This document shows positions 22,375 to 31,786 of a stretch of DNA of 64,000 bases, piece after piece. Positions within the stretch are counted from its first letter, which is position 1; each line of letters begins with the position of its first letter. A program made the position numbers and the translations under genes. The notes under the pieces were generated by a model. That model was not told where the DNA came from. It did no database searches and saw nothing but the letters and a program-made list of their open reading frames with translations. The DNA is from Diploptera punctata (lineage: Eukaryota; Arthropoda; Insecta; Blattodea; Blaberidae). The stretch lies in contig JASPKZ010007285.1 of NCBI GenBank assembly GCA_030220185.1, positions 1,418,501 through 1,482,500 of the forward strand, read 5' to 3'.

Positions 22375-22931
22375 GACTATTTAACTCATGCCCCAAATGA
22401 GAGTCAATGGCCAATCATATTACAATGATTTTTTATTTACAACCAATCACAGTCGTGTTTCGCCTAGAATTTACCAACTAAAGTTTATCATAAGTAATGC
22501 CACGAGTGATTTCCAAATTATCGATAAATTCACGACTCACGAAGTGAGGAGTGAATTTATCTAGAGAATTTGGAAATCAAGAGTGGCATTTGTTAGGACT
22601 ATTTAACGAATAAAATTAAGCTGTTTACTCACAAATCATTATTTAACTATAGTTATTTTAAAATATTTATATATTTAATGTAAACGGCGATGTTTGAAAA
22701 CAAATGAGAAACGATAGGTACGCTTCTACTGCTTCTTTTGTTTATCACTGCAACCAGATCATACTATTTATTGCCAAAGGAACGCAATATTGTAAGGAGG
22801 AGCTTTCTTTAATATGGTAATTATAACACTGATAAATGTTTGGTGAAACACAACTCTGATTGGTTGTAAAACAGAAATCATTGAAACGTGATTGGTCATT
22901 GACTCCCATTTGGGGCATGAGTTAAATAGTC
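22375..22931 (+). mobile_element. MT1-related element with long inverted ends
   Basis: It starts GACTATTTAACTCATGCCCC and ends with the reverse complement of that sequence (GGGGCATGAGTTAAATAGTC). The inverted ends extend about 105 bp and contain repeated CCAATCAC boxes. Inside is the 93-nt hairpin at 22497-22589 and an MT1 body in reverse. No frame. No clear target duplication. Confidence 0.75.
22497..22589. repeat. 93-nt hairpin of MT1
   Basis: ATGCCACGAGTGATTTCCAA... pairs with ...TTTGGAAATCAAGAGTGGCA T, and the inner arms AAATTCACGACTCACG and GAAGTGAGGAGTGAATTT pair too. The same structure occurs at 38535-38627 and, reversed, at 38315-38405. Confidence 0.85.
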
Positions 22932-23151
22932 ATAATAAAGAAAGCACATCCTTTCTAACATTCTGAATAAGTCATAGAATTATTTTGCAGTGACTGACTC
23001 ACTAAGAAATACGGCTACCAGATTGTATGTATAGTGCATGAATGTCAACACGAACCGCATGCGGGAGTTAATAAAAACATTTGTAGCAATTGATTATACC
23101 ACCACCAAAAAAAGAAAACACTGTTTGCAGTTCCTTAAATGTATTTTTTTT

Positions 23152-23556
23152 TTTTCAGAAAAATGCAATTGTCATATTTACATCATAGGACATCAGAAAT
23201 GAATTAATATACAGTTTGATGTGTTTAATTTTTTCTCCGCTAGAGTGCATTCTTACAATATTGCGTTCCTTTGGCAATAAATAATATGATCTGGTTGCAG
23301 TGACGAACAAAAGAAGCAAATAAAGCGTACCAACCGTTTCTCATTTGTTTTCAAACATCGCCGTTTACATTAAATATATAAATATTTTAAAAATAACTAT
23401 ATTTAAATAATGATTTGTGAGTAAACAGCTTAATTTTATTCGATAAATAGTCCTAACAAATGTCACTCTTGATTTGCAAATTCTCTAGATAAATTCACTC
23501 CTCTCGAATCGATAATTTTGAAATCACTCGTGGCATTACTCACGATAATTTATTTT
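23152..23556 (+). mobile_element. MT1 copy, right part
   Basis: It runs from AATTGTCATATTTACATCAT through ACAGTTTGATGTGTTTAATT and TTTTCAAACATCGCCG to the hairpin end AATCACTCGTGGCATTACTC. It is the inverse of 22490-22800, so the two form a large inverted repeat around 22.8-23.2 kb. Confidence 0.8.
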
Positions 23557-23654
23557 AATATAGAGGTAGGCCTATTTCTTACAATTTACACTTAAATGTA
23601 CGCATTTAATGAAAGCATCGGCCATCTGATATAAAATAATAATATTCACAAAAT

Positions 23655-23752
23655 TCGACGAAGTTATGCATCAATCGGCTAGTCGCCATTTAAGAAAAAA
23701 TTGAGATTTTGATGCCATCTGTTGCACTGGGTCCTGAAGTAAGTATACACTC
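23655..23752 (+). repeat. Right arm of the 95-bp inverted repeat
   Basis: GACGAAGTTATGCATCAATC GGCTAGTCGCCATTTAAGAA to AAGTAAGTATACACTCT, the partner of 20503-20597. Confidence 0.7.
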
Positions 23753-23961
23753 TAGGGTTATAACGTTTGGAACTTTTGTGAAATAAAATATTTCCTGTGC
23801 AGTGAGTGGGTGAACTTTTGCTTAAAATCATTGAAAAAGGCCTTCATTTCACTGAGCTTCAAGAAAAGGTCACCCCCAAATGAATATTTATTTTCACAAT
23901 ATTTATAAAATTTTTATTAAATCTACTCAATTTATATACTGTATAGTACCTACAAGACCCC

Positions 23962-24112
23962 CGAAAGGGTACCATTACTGTCGAAAGGGTACCATTACTG
24001 TCGAAAGGGTACCATTATTGTCGAAAGGGTACCATTACTGTCGAAAGGGTACCATTACTGTCGAAAGGGTACCATTACTGTCGAAAGGGTACCATTACTG
24101 TCGAAAGGAATG
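23962..24112 (+). repeat. 20-bp minisatellite, about 7.5 units
   Basis: The unit is CGAAAGGGTACCATTACTGT, seven full copies with one C-to-T change (24017), then a partial unit. It resembles the LINE 5' module segment GTAGCATTGCTGGCGAAAGGGTTACCCAT (25006-25034), cut here only by its own variants, so it looks like a local expansion of that module. Confidence 0.92.
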
Positions 24113-24290
24113 CCCATGCCGGACAATTCGAAAACGACAAACCAGACGAAAAAGTACCTTGTTGGGTTATTATACGCTTTTTGGTGTAAAAATAACAAGT
24201 GAATTATTACTATCGGTACAATAAGAAAGTGTGACGATCTTTCACCTTAAAAATACAGCGATCAAGAAACGTGGACATGGGTTCCACTGG
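24101..24290 (+). mobile_element. LINE 5' module fused to RT-A 3' part
   Basis: Sequence after the minisatellite (AATGCCCATGCCGGACA, then GACGATCTTTCACCTTAAAA and GTGGACATGGGTTCCACTGG) matches the 5' module. At about 24291 it passes directly into RT-A C-terminal coding sequence (KIYKTVILPVT) in the same orientation. The middle of the element is missing. Confidence 0.75.
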
Positions 24291-24527
24291 GTGAAAATAT
24301 ATAAAACTGTTATTCTTCCAGTTACATTTATGGATATGAGACATGGACTTTAATGGAGGGGAAAATATTACGAGTGTTTGAGAGTAAAGTTATTAGGAAA
24401 AACTTTGGTCCAAAGAGAGATGAAGAGATGAAGAGATAGGAGAATGGAGAGGACTACATAGCAGTGAGCTACATGATCTTTATGGGAAACCAGATATAAT
24501 AAACATAATATAAATATATAATATAAT
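24291..24527 (+). mobile_element. RT-A LINE fragment
   Basis: It runs from ENIYKTVILPVTF through RETWTLMEG, RVFESKVIRKNFGPKRDEEM and GEWRGLHSSELHDLYGKPDI, then becomes an ATAATATA-rich stretch. Frame broken. Confidence 0.8.
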
Positions 24528-24530
24528 ATA

Positions 24531-24945
24531 ATAACTAACTCACTGGCTCTATCGAACCCATAGGTTGATAGCCGCGCGGAGGTAAGCTCTCCTCACATCC
24601 CTATCCTGAGCTAATGTTTTCCAATCAACTGCTGTATAATCTACTTTCTTCAAATCATGGATATGTTATTCTCCCACCTCATTCTTGGTCTACCAACTGA
24701 GCGTTTTCCTTCTGGTTTTCCTAAAAGAAGCTTCCATGCACCTCTTTCATTCCACATATGTGCCACATGTCCTTCCCATCGGAATCAACAGGATTTAACT
24801 GTTCTTACTATATCTGGCTTCCTATATATATATATATAATGTAGCTCACTATTATGTAGTTTTTCTCCATTCACCTGTCTATTCATCTCTTTTTGGCCCA
24901 AAATTTTTCCTAAGAACTTTATTGTCAAATACTCGTACTCCATGA
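24531..24945 (-). mobile_element. RT-A LINE 3' part
   Basis: Tail AACTAACTCACTGGC at 24531. The reverse strand codes the GRPRMRWENN and KSCRFRWEGHVAHM-like segments up to the FENKVLRKNFGPKRDE segment, where it meets a forward 5' module. Confidence 0.85.
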
Positions 24946-24947
24946 TA

Positions 24948-25250
24948 CATTTACCTTGTCGTGGTGGAGTTGCTTGCGTGCTTAAATGACCCCGAGAGCT
25001 ATGCCGGCGGTAGCATTGCTGGCGAAAGGGTTACCCATACCGTACAGGTCGAGGGCGATAAGACAGACCAAAACAAATTTCTTGGTCGAAAAAGTGACTA
25101 TCTTTCACCGTAAAAATACAACCGTCGAGAAGCGCGGACATGGGTTACACTGGGGTAAAATTGTCCGAAGGTAAAATAGTCTCCGGGCGGGGACTACGTC
25201 AGAGAATCAGTGATAAAGGCTCAAACACAGGGACATATTCCTAGAAACAT
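24948..25250 (+). mobile_element. LINE 5' module
   Basis: The longest copy of the module: ACCTTGTCGTGGTGGAGTTG, GAGCTATGCCGGCGGTAGCA, GACTATCTTTCACCGTAAAA, GCGCGGACATGGGTTACACT, then GCTCAAACACAGGGACATAT. The CCTTGTCGTGGTGGAG leader is like 5' ends I associate with insect RTE-type LINEs. Relative to the adjoining minus-strand RT-A piece it is inverted. Confidence 0.78.
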
Positions 25251-25289
25251 GGAGTATTAGGACATATCAAACTAGAAAAAAGTATTAGA

Positions 25290-26430
25290 TAAAAAATGTT
25301 TTAGAATAATGTAGGAAAATAAATCCATCAATGATACAAATATATAATAAGTAAAATCATATAAATATTTTGGTTCAACTGTAAATGGAAATAACTATAT
25401 AGAGGAAGAAATTGGTGAAAGAATTTCTTTGGGCAATAAAGCCTACTATGCAAATAGAATACTATTCAAAAGTAAACTTGTCTCCGGATTAACTAAAGTT
25501 AAGCTGTATAATACAGTAATAAGACCGATTGTAACTTATGGCTGTGGGTACTGAAGGAGTCTGATAAACAAAAACTATTCATCTTTGAAAGGAAGATCTT
25601 ACGGAGAATTTTTGGACCAATTAGAGAAAGCGATGGCACATGGCGTATACGAATGTACTCTGAATTAAATAATCTAATACGAAATAAAAATGTAACAAAC
25701 CACATTAAAGCTCAAAGAATTCTCTGGTTTGGACATATAAATAGAATGCAGGAAGACAAGCTTGTGAGAAGAATATACAAATGGAAAACAATATGCACCA
25801 GAACAGCTGGACGCTCAAAAAACAGATGGCAGGATGATCTTATAAAAGATATATTAGAAGTGAAAATAATTATATAACAGGAACACTAAAAATAACGTTG
25901 AAAAATAAAGTCAGGAAAGACTCTGTAATGAAATTATACAGGACAATGGCAGTGCCTATTATTACTTATGGATCCGAAACATGGACAGTGACAACACAAC
26001 AGTCTGCTAGGATACAAGCTGCTGAAATGAGATTCCTCAGACCAATAGCAGGATATCAAAGAACAGACAAAAACATAACACAGAAATAAGTCAACAATTA
26101 AAAATAGAGGAATTAAATTCAACAATAGAGAAATACAGAACAAACTGGAAAGAACACTTGACAAGGATGACTGAGAATAGAATACCAAAAGCAGCATACA
26201 ACTATTCACCACGAGGAGGAAGAAGTTTAGGAAGACCAAGGAAAAGATGGAAAGAGCAGCAATTTGGAGCCGGAACAGGCTAGTAAATAAGCCTAAACCG
26301 CGAAGAAGAAGAAGAAGGAGGAAGAAGTGAAAATTGGAAATTTGCCAGTCTGTATCCAGAATAGATCCAGGTGGAGAAAAATTGTTGAGGAGGCCAAAAC
26401 TTCAATGAGGTTGTAGTCGCGTACTAAAGA
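25290..26430 (+). mobile_element. RT-D LINE, split by RT-B
   Basis: 25290-25867 reads SYKYFGSTVNGNNYIEEEIG, VKLYNTVIRPIVTYGC, FERKILRRIFGPIRESDGTW, AQRILWFGHINRMQEDKLVR and SKNRWQDDLIKDILEV. After the insert, 26335-26430 continues in meaning as IGNLPVCIQNRSRWRKIVEE AKTS. About 8 nt (GAAACATG of the usual CETW codons) are missing near 25546, a frameshift. AGAAGTGAAAAT at 25856-25867 and 26323-26334 is the target duplication of the insert. Confidence 0.88.
25868..26322 (+). mobile_element. RT-B LINE, 5'-truncated, inserted in RT-D
   Basis: Flanked by a 12-bp duplication. It encodes DSVMKLYRTMAVPIITYGSE, AAEMRFLRPIAGYQRTDKN, then in other frames RIPKAAYNYSPRGGRSLGRP. It ends AAACCGCG plus (GAA)n at 26301-26316. 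Confidence 0.9.
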
Positions 26431-26915
26431 AGAAGAAAAAGTAAAATAAATCAGGGATTGGAATAAGAGCCATCTATAAAAAGTAAAGTTAAGTGATCCC
26501 ACAACAGGCTTCGAGAGGCCTTCGGGTAGTGAGAGGTTAAGGCTCCCACTTTTTCTGGACAGTCGGCACTTGATGTCAGTCGGGTTGTCAGCCCTGCGTG
26601 ACGGCCGCCTTTACCCCCAGAAGAAGCGTCTGGTACTCATTACCGTTAGAGGCAGAGTCAATGAGGTTGTAGTCGCGTATTAAATAAGAAGAAAAAGTAA
26701 AATAAATCAGGGATTGGAATAAGAGCCATCTATAAAAAGTAAAGTTAAGTGATCCCACAACAGGCTTCGAGAGGCCTTTCGGGTAGTGGGAGGTTAAGGC
26801 TCCCACTTTTTCTGGACAATCGGCACTTGATGTCAGTCGGGTTGTCAGCCCTGCGTGACGTCCGCCTTTACCCCCCAAGAAACGTCTGGTACTCATTACC
26901 GTTAGAGGCAGAGTC
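26403..26915. repeat. Tandem duplication, 256-bp unit
   Basis: The block starting CAATGAGGTTGTAGTCGCGT at 26403 starts again at 26659. The unit holds the 3' end of the split RT-D LINE, an A-rich stretch and the 3' half of a reversed SINE-2. The copies differ at only a few positions (for example GTACTAAAG versus GTATTAAAT, and one T insertion), so the duplication is recent. Confidence 0.92.
26481..26658 (-). mobile_element. SINE-2, 5'-truncated by the duplication
   Basis: Reversed SINE-2 from its AGTAAAGTTAAGTGATCCC tail to the CTCATTACCGTTAGAGGC segment. The head is absent because the tandem duplication breaks inside the element. Confidence 0.9.
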
Positions 26916-27030
26916 GACCCCAGGGCCATTGTGCCGGCAGAAGGTTTGGGTCAGTTTAAGAATCCTGACCGCATCGGGGCTCGGACCCTCTACTTTCCGG
27001 CTTGTAGCGCAGTGCCTTAACTACTATGCT
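26738..27030 (-). mobile_element. SINE-2, full length
   Basis: Reversed copy including the tRNA-like head (GGCTCGGACCC, the B box complement, then TTAACTACTATGCTA, a mutated A box). Its tail half lies in the second unit of the 256-bp duplication. Confidence 0.9.
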
Positions 27031-27438
27031 ATTTAAAAATTATAAAAAGCAAGAATAAGGGTTAACAGGTTCCTGAACAAACTGGGAAGCAGATCTCGTC
27101 TGGCTGCAGCACAGTATTGGAACTGAAATAGAGTGAACAGATATGGCTTCTGTAAAATTCAATAAACCGCGAGCCGTTGCAAACAGAGAAATTAGTGCTG
27201 GAAAGTTAATGGCTGAATTTCGTGAGGTCTCAGAGGTCAAACTAACATGAGAAGGAGAACAAATAACATCCAACTCTCTGATATTGAAAACGACATTCTC
27301 AAATTATCGATGTTTACAACATCAAGATCCACACTGGTTTCACTTTCTACATCGTCATCATCATCCTAACACTACATGTACCTTCTCACGAGATATCATT
27401 TATTTACACGAGTTTGGCGAGGATTAATCTAGTACAGT
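27031..27438. other. Unassigned spacer
   Basis: No element ends. A 77-codon minus frame (27040-27273) has no recognised motif. Confidence 0.4.
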
Positions 27439-27512
27439 CACATGAGGACAAGGGTGTTCCCTCTCGTCAGTTGTTTAACCTTATATATAGGGTGGCAAAC
27501 TATTATTTCACA
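27439..27512 (+). repeat. Short repeat shared with 22282
   Basis: Second copy of the CACATGAGGACAAGGGTGTT CCCTCTCG repeat. It ends at CACAGA, where a CAT tract starts. Confidence 0.7.
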
Positions 27513-27745
27513 GATCATCATCATCATCATCATCATCCGGTAATTAGGCAGCTGCCGCCGTCTTTCGGAAACCAAACGCCATTCCTCTCTGTCCACACAT
27601 TGACCTTCCTCCATTCCTCTGATATTCATAGCTGCTTGTACCCTTTCTATCCAAGTTTTATTGATATTTACTTCCTACATTTCCTAAGTTAATTCCCCCA
27701 GTCGTCATTTGCTTCCATGATCGTATCATGTCATCAAAATAATAA
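27513..27745 (-). mobile_element. RT-D LINE 3' end, ATG-repeat tail
   Basis: The reverse strand reads MNIRGMEEGQCVDREEWRLV then SERRRQLPNYR followed by (ATG)n at 27516-27534. This is a typical C-terminal end of an RTE-like reverse transcriptase. Only about 230 bp remain. Confidence 0.75.
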
Positions 27746-27751
27746 TACTTA

Positions 27752-28392
27752 CTTACTTACTCACTGGCACTATCGAACCCGAAGGTTCATGGCCGCGCGG
27801 ACATAAGCTCTCCATACATCCCTATCCTGAGCTAATGCTTTCCAATCATTCCCTGTATAATCTACTTCCCTCAAATCATAGTTAATGTTGTTCTCCCACT
27901 TCATTCTTAGTCTACCAACTGGGCGTTTTCCCTCTGGCTTTCCTACAAGAAGCTTCCATGCACGTCTTTCGTTCCCCATACGCGCAACATGTCCTGCCCA
28001 TCGCAGTCTATGAGACTTAACTGTTCTTATTATATCTGGCTTCCTATAAAGACCATGTAGTTCATTGTTATGTAGTCTTCTCCATTCACCTGTCTCTTCA
28101 TCTCTCTTTGGTCCAAAAATTTTCCTAAGAACTTTATTCTCAAATACTCGTAATCTCCTTTCCTCCCTTAAAGTAAGAGTCCATGTTTCGCACCCATATA
28201 ATATAACTGGCAGAATAATAGTTTTATATATTTTCAGCTTAACGTTTTTTGAAAGGAGTTGGGACATCAAAAAGTCTCTGCAATGCATAATAGCATGCAT
28301 TTCCAGAATTGAGCCTATGTTTAATTCCTTTTTGCATCTCATTCCTATTTGTGATTATTGTTCCTAGGTATTTGAATTCAGTCACTTCCTCA
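27752..28392 (-). mobile_element. RT-A LINE, 3' part, well preserved
   Basis: The tail (ACTT)n lies at 27752-27762. The copy extends to the EEVTEFKYLGTI-coding segment, where it is truncated at an (AAT)n tract. One frame covers most of it (see the CDS entry). A one-base insertion near 28275 (TCAAAAAGTC) shifts the frame before the MSQLLSKN segment. Confidence 0.93.
27770..28342 (-). CDS. Partial RT-A reverse transcriptase C-terminus
   Basis: This is an uninterrupted 190-codon frame. Residues about 28-60 read MSQLLSKNVKLKIYKTIILP then LYGCETWTLTLREERRLRVF. FGPKRDEETGEWRRLHNNEL and KSHRLRWAGHVARMGNERRA follow, then KPEGKRPVGRLRMKW, YDLREVDYTGNDWKALAQ and AYVRAAMNLRVR. It is the end of the RT polypeptide, after the palm domain, so it has no catalytic YADD and no endonuclease. 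The start codon is arbitrary: the first 27 residues are frame-shifted LINE sequence. It is not a functional gene by itself but is among the best consensus-like RT-A copies here. Confidence 0.7.
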   Translation of the reverse strand: MRCKKELNIGSILEMHAIMHCRDFLMSQLLSKNVKLKIYKTIILPVILYGCETWTLTLREERRLRVFENKVLRKIFGPKRDEETGEWRRLHNNELHGLYRKPDIIRTVKSHRLRWAGHVARMGNERRAWKLLVGKPEGKRPVGRLRMKWENNINYDLREVDYTGNDWKALAQDRDVWRAYVRAAMNLRVR

Positions 28393-28397
28393 ATAAC

Positions 28398-28447
<50 letters not shown>

Positions 28448-28480
28448 TAATAACAACAACAATAAATAATAATAATAATC
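28393..28480. repeat. (AAT)n with AAC variants
   Basis: Impure AAT tract at the truncated 5' edge of the RT-A copy. Confidence 0.9.
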
Positions 28481-28930
28481 AGTCCTATTTCTAGCTAATA
28501 CTTGAAGGTGAAATCTTTTTTTATGGAATATGCCTAGCACAGGTTTTGTGCTGTCCTACTTGCTGTCTGAACTATTCAAACATAATCAATCTTATTTCTA
28601 TTCAATAACAGGGAGTGAGTGCAACGCACAGTAGTGATTGAAAGTGGCTGTTAGTTTGTTTCATTTGGATAAAAGTGCTGTGAAACATGGCGTTTGTATT
28701 GTGAGTTTAATGGAGGCTAGATTTATGCTTGCAACTTGGCTAATAGCATATAATTCCATACGATACCAACCCTGATGAGTTTTTAAATATTACAAATTAC
28801 TTGTTTCCGATAATTGGCTGGAGGGATGTTTGCCAGGGATGGCATCCCCCACCCTGCTCGCAGTTACATTTAATGACTTGCCACAATCATCCCTCATCAT
28901 TTGTAACGCACCCTCCAAATTATATTTTTT
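28481..28930. other. Unassigned spacer
   Basis: The only long frame runs into the following LINE from 28830. Its first 39 codons have no recognised motif. Confidence 0.45.
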
Positions 28931-29534
28931 ATTAAAATTAGTTTTAGGAATGAGATGCACAAAGAAAACAAACATAGGCTCAATTCTGGAAAGGCGTGCT
29001 ATTTATGCATTGCAGAGACTCTTGATGTCACAACTCCTTTCAAAAAACGTTAAACTGAAAATATATAAAACTATTATTCTACCAGTTATATTATATGGGT
29101 GCGAAACATGGACTCTTACTTTAAGGGACGAAAGGAGATTACGAGTATTTGAGAATAAAGTTCTTAGGAAAATTTTTCGACCAAAGAGAGATGAACAGAC
29201 AGGTGAATGGAGAAGATTACATAACAATGAACTACATGGTCTTTATAGGAAGCCAGATATAATAAGAACAGTTAAGTCTCGTAGACTGCGATGGGCAGGG
29301 CATGTTGCACGTATGGGGAATGAAAGACTTGCATGGAAGCTTCTTGTAGGAAAGCCAGAGGGAAAATGCCCAGTTGGTAGACCAAGAATGAGGTGGGATA
29401 ATAACAATAACTATGATTGGAGGGAAGTAGATTATACAGGGAATGATTGGAAAACATTAGCTCAGGATAGGGATGTATGGATAGCTTATGTCCGCGCTTC
29501 CATGAACCTTCGGTTCGATAGTGCCAGTGAGTAA
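28830..29534 (+). CDS. Partial RT-A reverse transcriptase C-terminus
   Basis: A 234-codon open frame whose first 39 codons are flanking DNA and target site. The LINE part starts at LGMRCTKKTNIGSILERRAI (a shifted frame). From YALQRLLMSQLLSKNVKLKI it reads the correct frame to LYGCETWTLTLRDERRLRVF, RPKRDEQTGEWRRLHNNELH, KSRRLRWAGHVARMGNERLA, CPVGRPRMRWDNN and VDYTGNDWKTLAQDRDVW. It lacks the palm and endonuclease domains. It is open only by chance at its 5' side and is not a host gene. Confidence 0.6.
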   Translation: MPGMASPTLLAVTFNDLPQSSLIICNAPSKLYFLLKLVLGMRCTKKTNIGSILERRAIYALQRLLMSQLLSKNVKLKIYKTIILPVILYGCETWTLTLRDERRLRVFENKVLRKIFRPKRDEQTGEWRRLHNNELHGLYRKPDIIRTVKSRRLRWAGHVARMGNERLAWKLLVGKPEGKCPVGRPRMRWDNNNNYDWREVDYTGNDWKTLAQDRDVWIAYVRASMNLRFDSASE

Positions 29535-29536
29535 GT
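28947..29536 (+). mobile_element. RT-A LINE with perfect 16-bp target duplication
   Basis: ATTAAAATTAGTTTTA at 28931-28946 recurs exactly at 29537-29552, right after the GTGCCAGTGAGTAAGT tail. The insert is a 590-bp 5'-truncated RT-A copy starting at the RNEMHKE segment. It defines the true RT-A 3' end: GTTCGATAGTGCCAGTGA plus short GTAA units. Confidence 0.96.
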
Positions 29537-29552
29537 ATTAAAATTAGTTTTA

Positions 29553-29834
29553 TAGAATACATATATATATAAATATATATTTTAAAAAATGTAATTTATT
29601 CTAAAGGAGATACACGCGAGGCTGGAAGTAAATGTATTATATCCCTTCCAAGGATTAGGGCACTTGCTGGCCTATTCCGCTCCCACTATAGGCTCACAAG
29701 GGAACTCTCAACCATCGCATGTCGAAACATAACTTGAATTTTTTCCAGAGAAGCGTTGTGATGCACCCAAGACAGTTTCCATAAAATTGTCTGCCTTTTT
29801 TTTAACTGCAAGGTATTAAAATCCAGCGCCAAAT
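29553..29834. other. Unassigned spacer
   Basis: No recognised element. It starts with an AT-rich run after the RT-A target duplication. Confidence 0.45.
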
Positions 29835-30505
29835 ACTTACTTACTCACTGCCACTCTCGAACCCATAGTTTCAATACCGCGCGGACATAAGCCCTCCATA
29901 CATCCCTATCCTGAGCCATTGTTTTCTAATCATTTTCTGTATAATCTACTTCCCTCAAATAATATTTAGTGTTATTCTCCCACCGCATTCTTGGTCTACC
30001 AACTGGGCGCTTCCCTCTGGTTTTCCTACAAGAAGCTTCCATGCACGTATTTCATTCCCCATACGTGTCACATGTCCTGCCCATCGCAGTCTACGAGACT
30101 TAACTGTTCTTATTATATCTGGCTTCCTATAAAGACCATGTAGTTCATTGTTAAGTAGTCTTCTCCATTCACCTGTTTGTTCATCTGTCTTTGGTGCAAA
30201 AATGTTCGTAAGTGCTTTATTCTCAAATACTCGTAACCTCCTTTCCTCCCTTAAAGTAAAAGTCCATGTTTCGCATCCATATAATATAACTGGTAGAATA
30301 ATAGTTTTATATATTTTCAGTTTAACGTTTTTTGAAAGGAGTTGGGACATCAAGAGTCTCTGCAATGCATAATAGCATGCATTTCCAGAATTGAGCCTAT
30401 TTTTAATTTCTTTGTGCATCTCATTCCTATTTGTGATTATTGTTCCTAGGTATTTGAATTCAGCCACTTCCTCAAAATTTTCCTCATTTGTCATTAGCTG
30501 TCCAT
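29835..30505 (-). mobile_element. RT-A LINE, 3' part
   Basis: Tail TACTTACTTACTCACTGCC at 29834. The copy reaches the QLMTNEENFEEVAEFKYLGT segment at 30505. It keeps a 179-codon frame at 29955-30494 that shifts after GKPEG through loss of one or two A residues (near 30010). No duplicated flanks were found. Confidence 0.92.
29955..30494 (-). CDS. Partial RT-A reverse transcriptase C-terminus
   Basis: A 179-codon frame: MTNEENFEEVAEFKYLGTII, CYYALQRLLMSQLLSKNVKL, LYGCETWTFTLREERRLRVF, KSRRLRWAGHVTRMGNEIRA, then a frame change to SAQLVDQECGG. The N-terminus continues the post-palm region of the RT; the true element start lies far upstream and is missing. Broken LINE copy. Confidence 0.6.
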   Translation of the reverse strand: MTNEENFEEVAEFKYLGTIITNRNEMHKEIKNRLNSGNACYYALQRLLMSQLLSKNVKLKIYKTIILPVILYGCETWTFTLREERRLRVFENKALTNIFAPKTDEQTGEWRRLLNNELHGLYRKPDIIRTVKSRRLRWAGHVTRMGNEIRAWKLLVGKPEGSAQLVDQECGGRITLNII

Positions 30506-31786
30506 CTCATTTAAATTAATCTTGTTCGTCAATTTTGCAAGAGTATAGACCTTTTAGCAGCAAAGAGTTTCCAGGGTGCACTACTTGGAGGTAGGCGTAC
30601 GTTGCTCACCTGGCCTCAAGTCACACACAGAAGTAGAACGTCACTGGGAGGCTAGAAGGAAGATGCCAAATTTCCACCTTAATTGATGTTATGTTAACTA
30701 TTTATTTACTAGTTGTTATGTTATCTTCTTCGTAGGTTGATGATTATGGCCACCATAGTAGCCATTAGGTAAATAAATAAATAAATATATCATTTAAACT
30801 ATATGTAGGACTTTATTAGACAATATATGTAATTAATACATCTCTAAACTCGGTAAATTGGATAAATCTCACCGCATCCCACATCACTCCACTCCGCTCT
30901 AATTCAAGCAGAATATCCATCTACTCCATAAAGTGGGTTACCATTGCTAGATTGTGGTTTTGATTTCTGTGCAATATAGTTAAAAATGGCGTATTTTTTT
31001 CAGGGGATCGACTGGTGAAAAATGTTGAAGAAATCACCAAAAAAAATGCATTTTTTGATTATTTACTTTCTAATAACTCTGAATCTTTAGGATTATTTTC
31101 ATATAAAAGTGTGTATTGTAGGAGTAAAATTTAGTCCGTGACGTAAGAGTTGAAATACCCTTGCACGTGTGGTCAGCATTACCACCTAAATCTTAATATG
31201 CGTTTTTTTTTTGTTTCCATTTTTCTTTGACATTTTCCAAAACTTAAAATGCTCCTTACGATGATATGTTTTTACTATCAAAGTGAAATTTTTTGTTAGA
31301 CTCCCCAATCGGCCTATATGCTAATTGACATTTGCTATGCTGTTACTAGTCTAAGACACATGTGTTCTTTTAAATTGAGATGGAAAAAATAATGAGAGTG
31401 ATAATTTGTTTTTTCAAAAAATGAAAAATAAGCAGTATCCTCCCTTTACGATTGTTTTTACATACCAAATGTGTCTAATGGAATCACAGGAATCGCAAGG
31501 AGCACTTTTTAGAAATATAAAAAAAAATGGTTTAAAAAATCATATTTCTGAAACTATTCTACTTATAAACACCAACGTTTCCAGAAGGTTTCTATAAGCA
31601 CATAATGTATGTGATAACATTTCAAAACAATCAGATGAAAACTAAAAAAAATTGAAATTCACCATTCGGTCACCTTTCTGAGCTTCATTATTCATTTTCA
31701 AAGTGTCCAATGTCGTATGTTAAAAAGAAACTGTTGGACTATACCATCACAGATTGGAATGAACATTGGATAAGGAGTGCAAATGG
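30506..31786. other. Unassigned stretch, 1.3 kb
   Basis: The 63-codon frame at 31406-31597 has no recognised motif. AT-rich with T and A homopolymer runs. No element ends matched elsewhere in the window. Confidence 0.4.

Noticed and set aside
23962..24112. CRISPR-like or coding repeat (PLLSKGYHYCRKGTITVERV frame)
   Set aside because: The open frame follows from a 20-bp unit without stops. It is an expanded LINE leader, not a gene.
28830..28946. Upstream 39 codons as part of a host gene fused to the LINE
   Set aside because: They include the target-site duplication and an AT-rich flank with no recognisable motif. The fusion is accidental.
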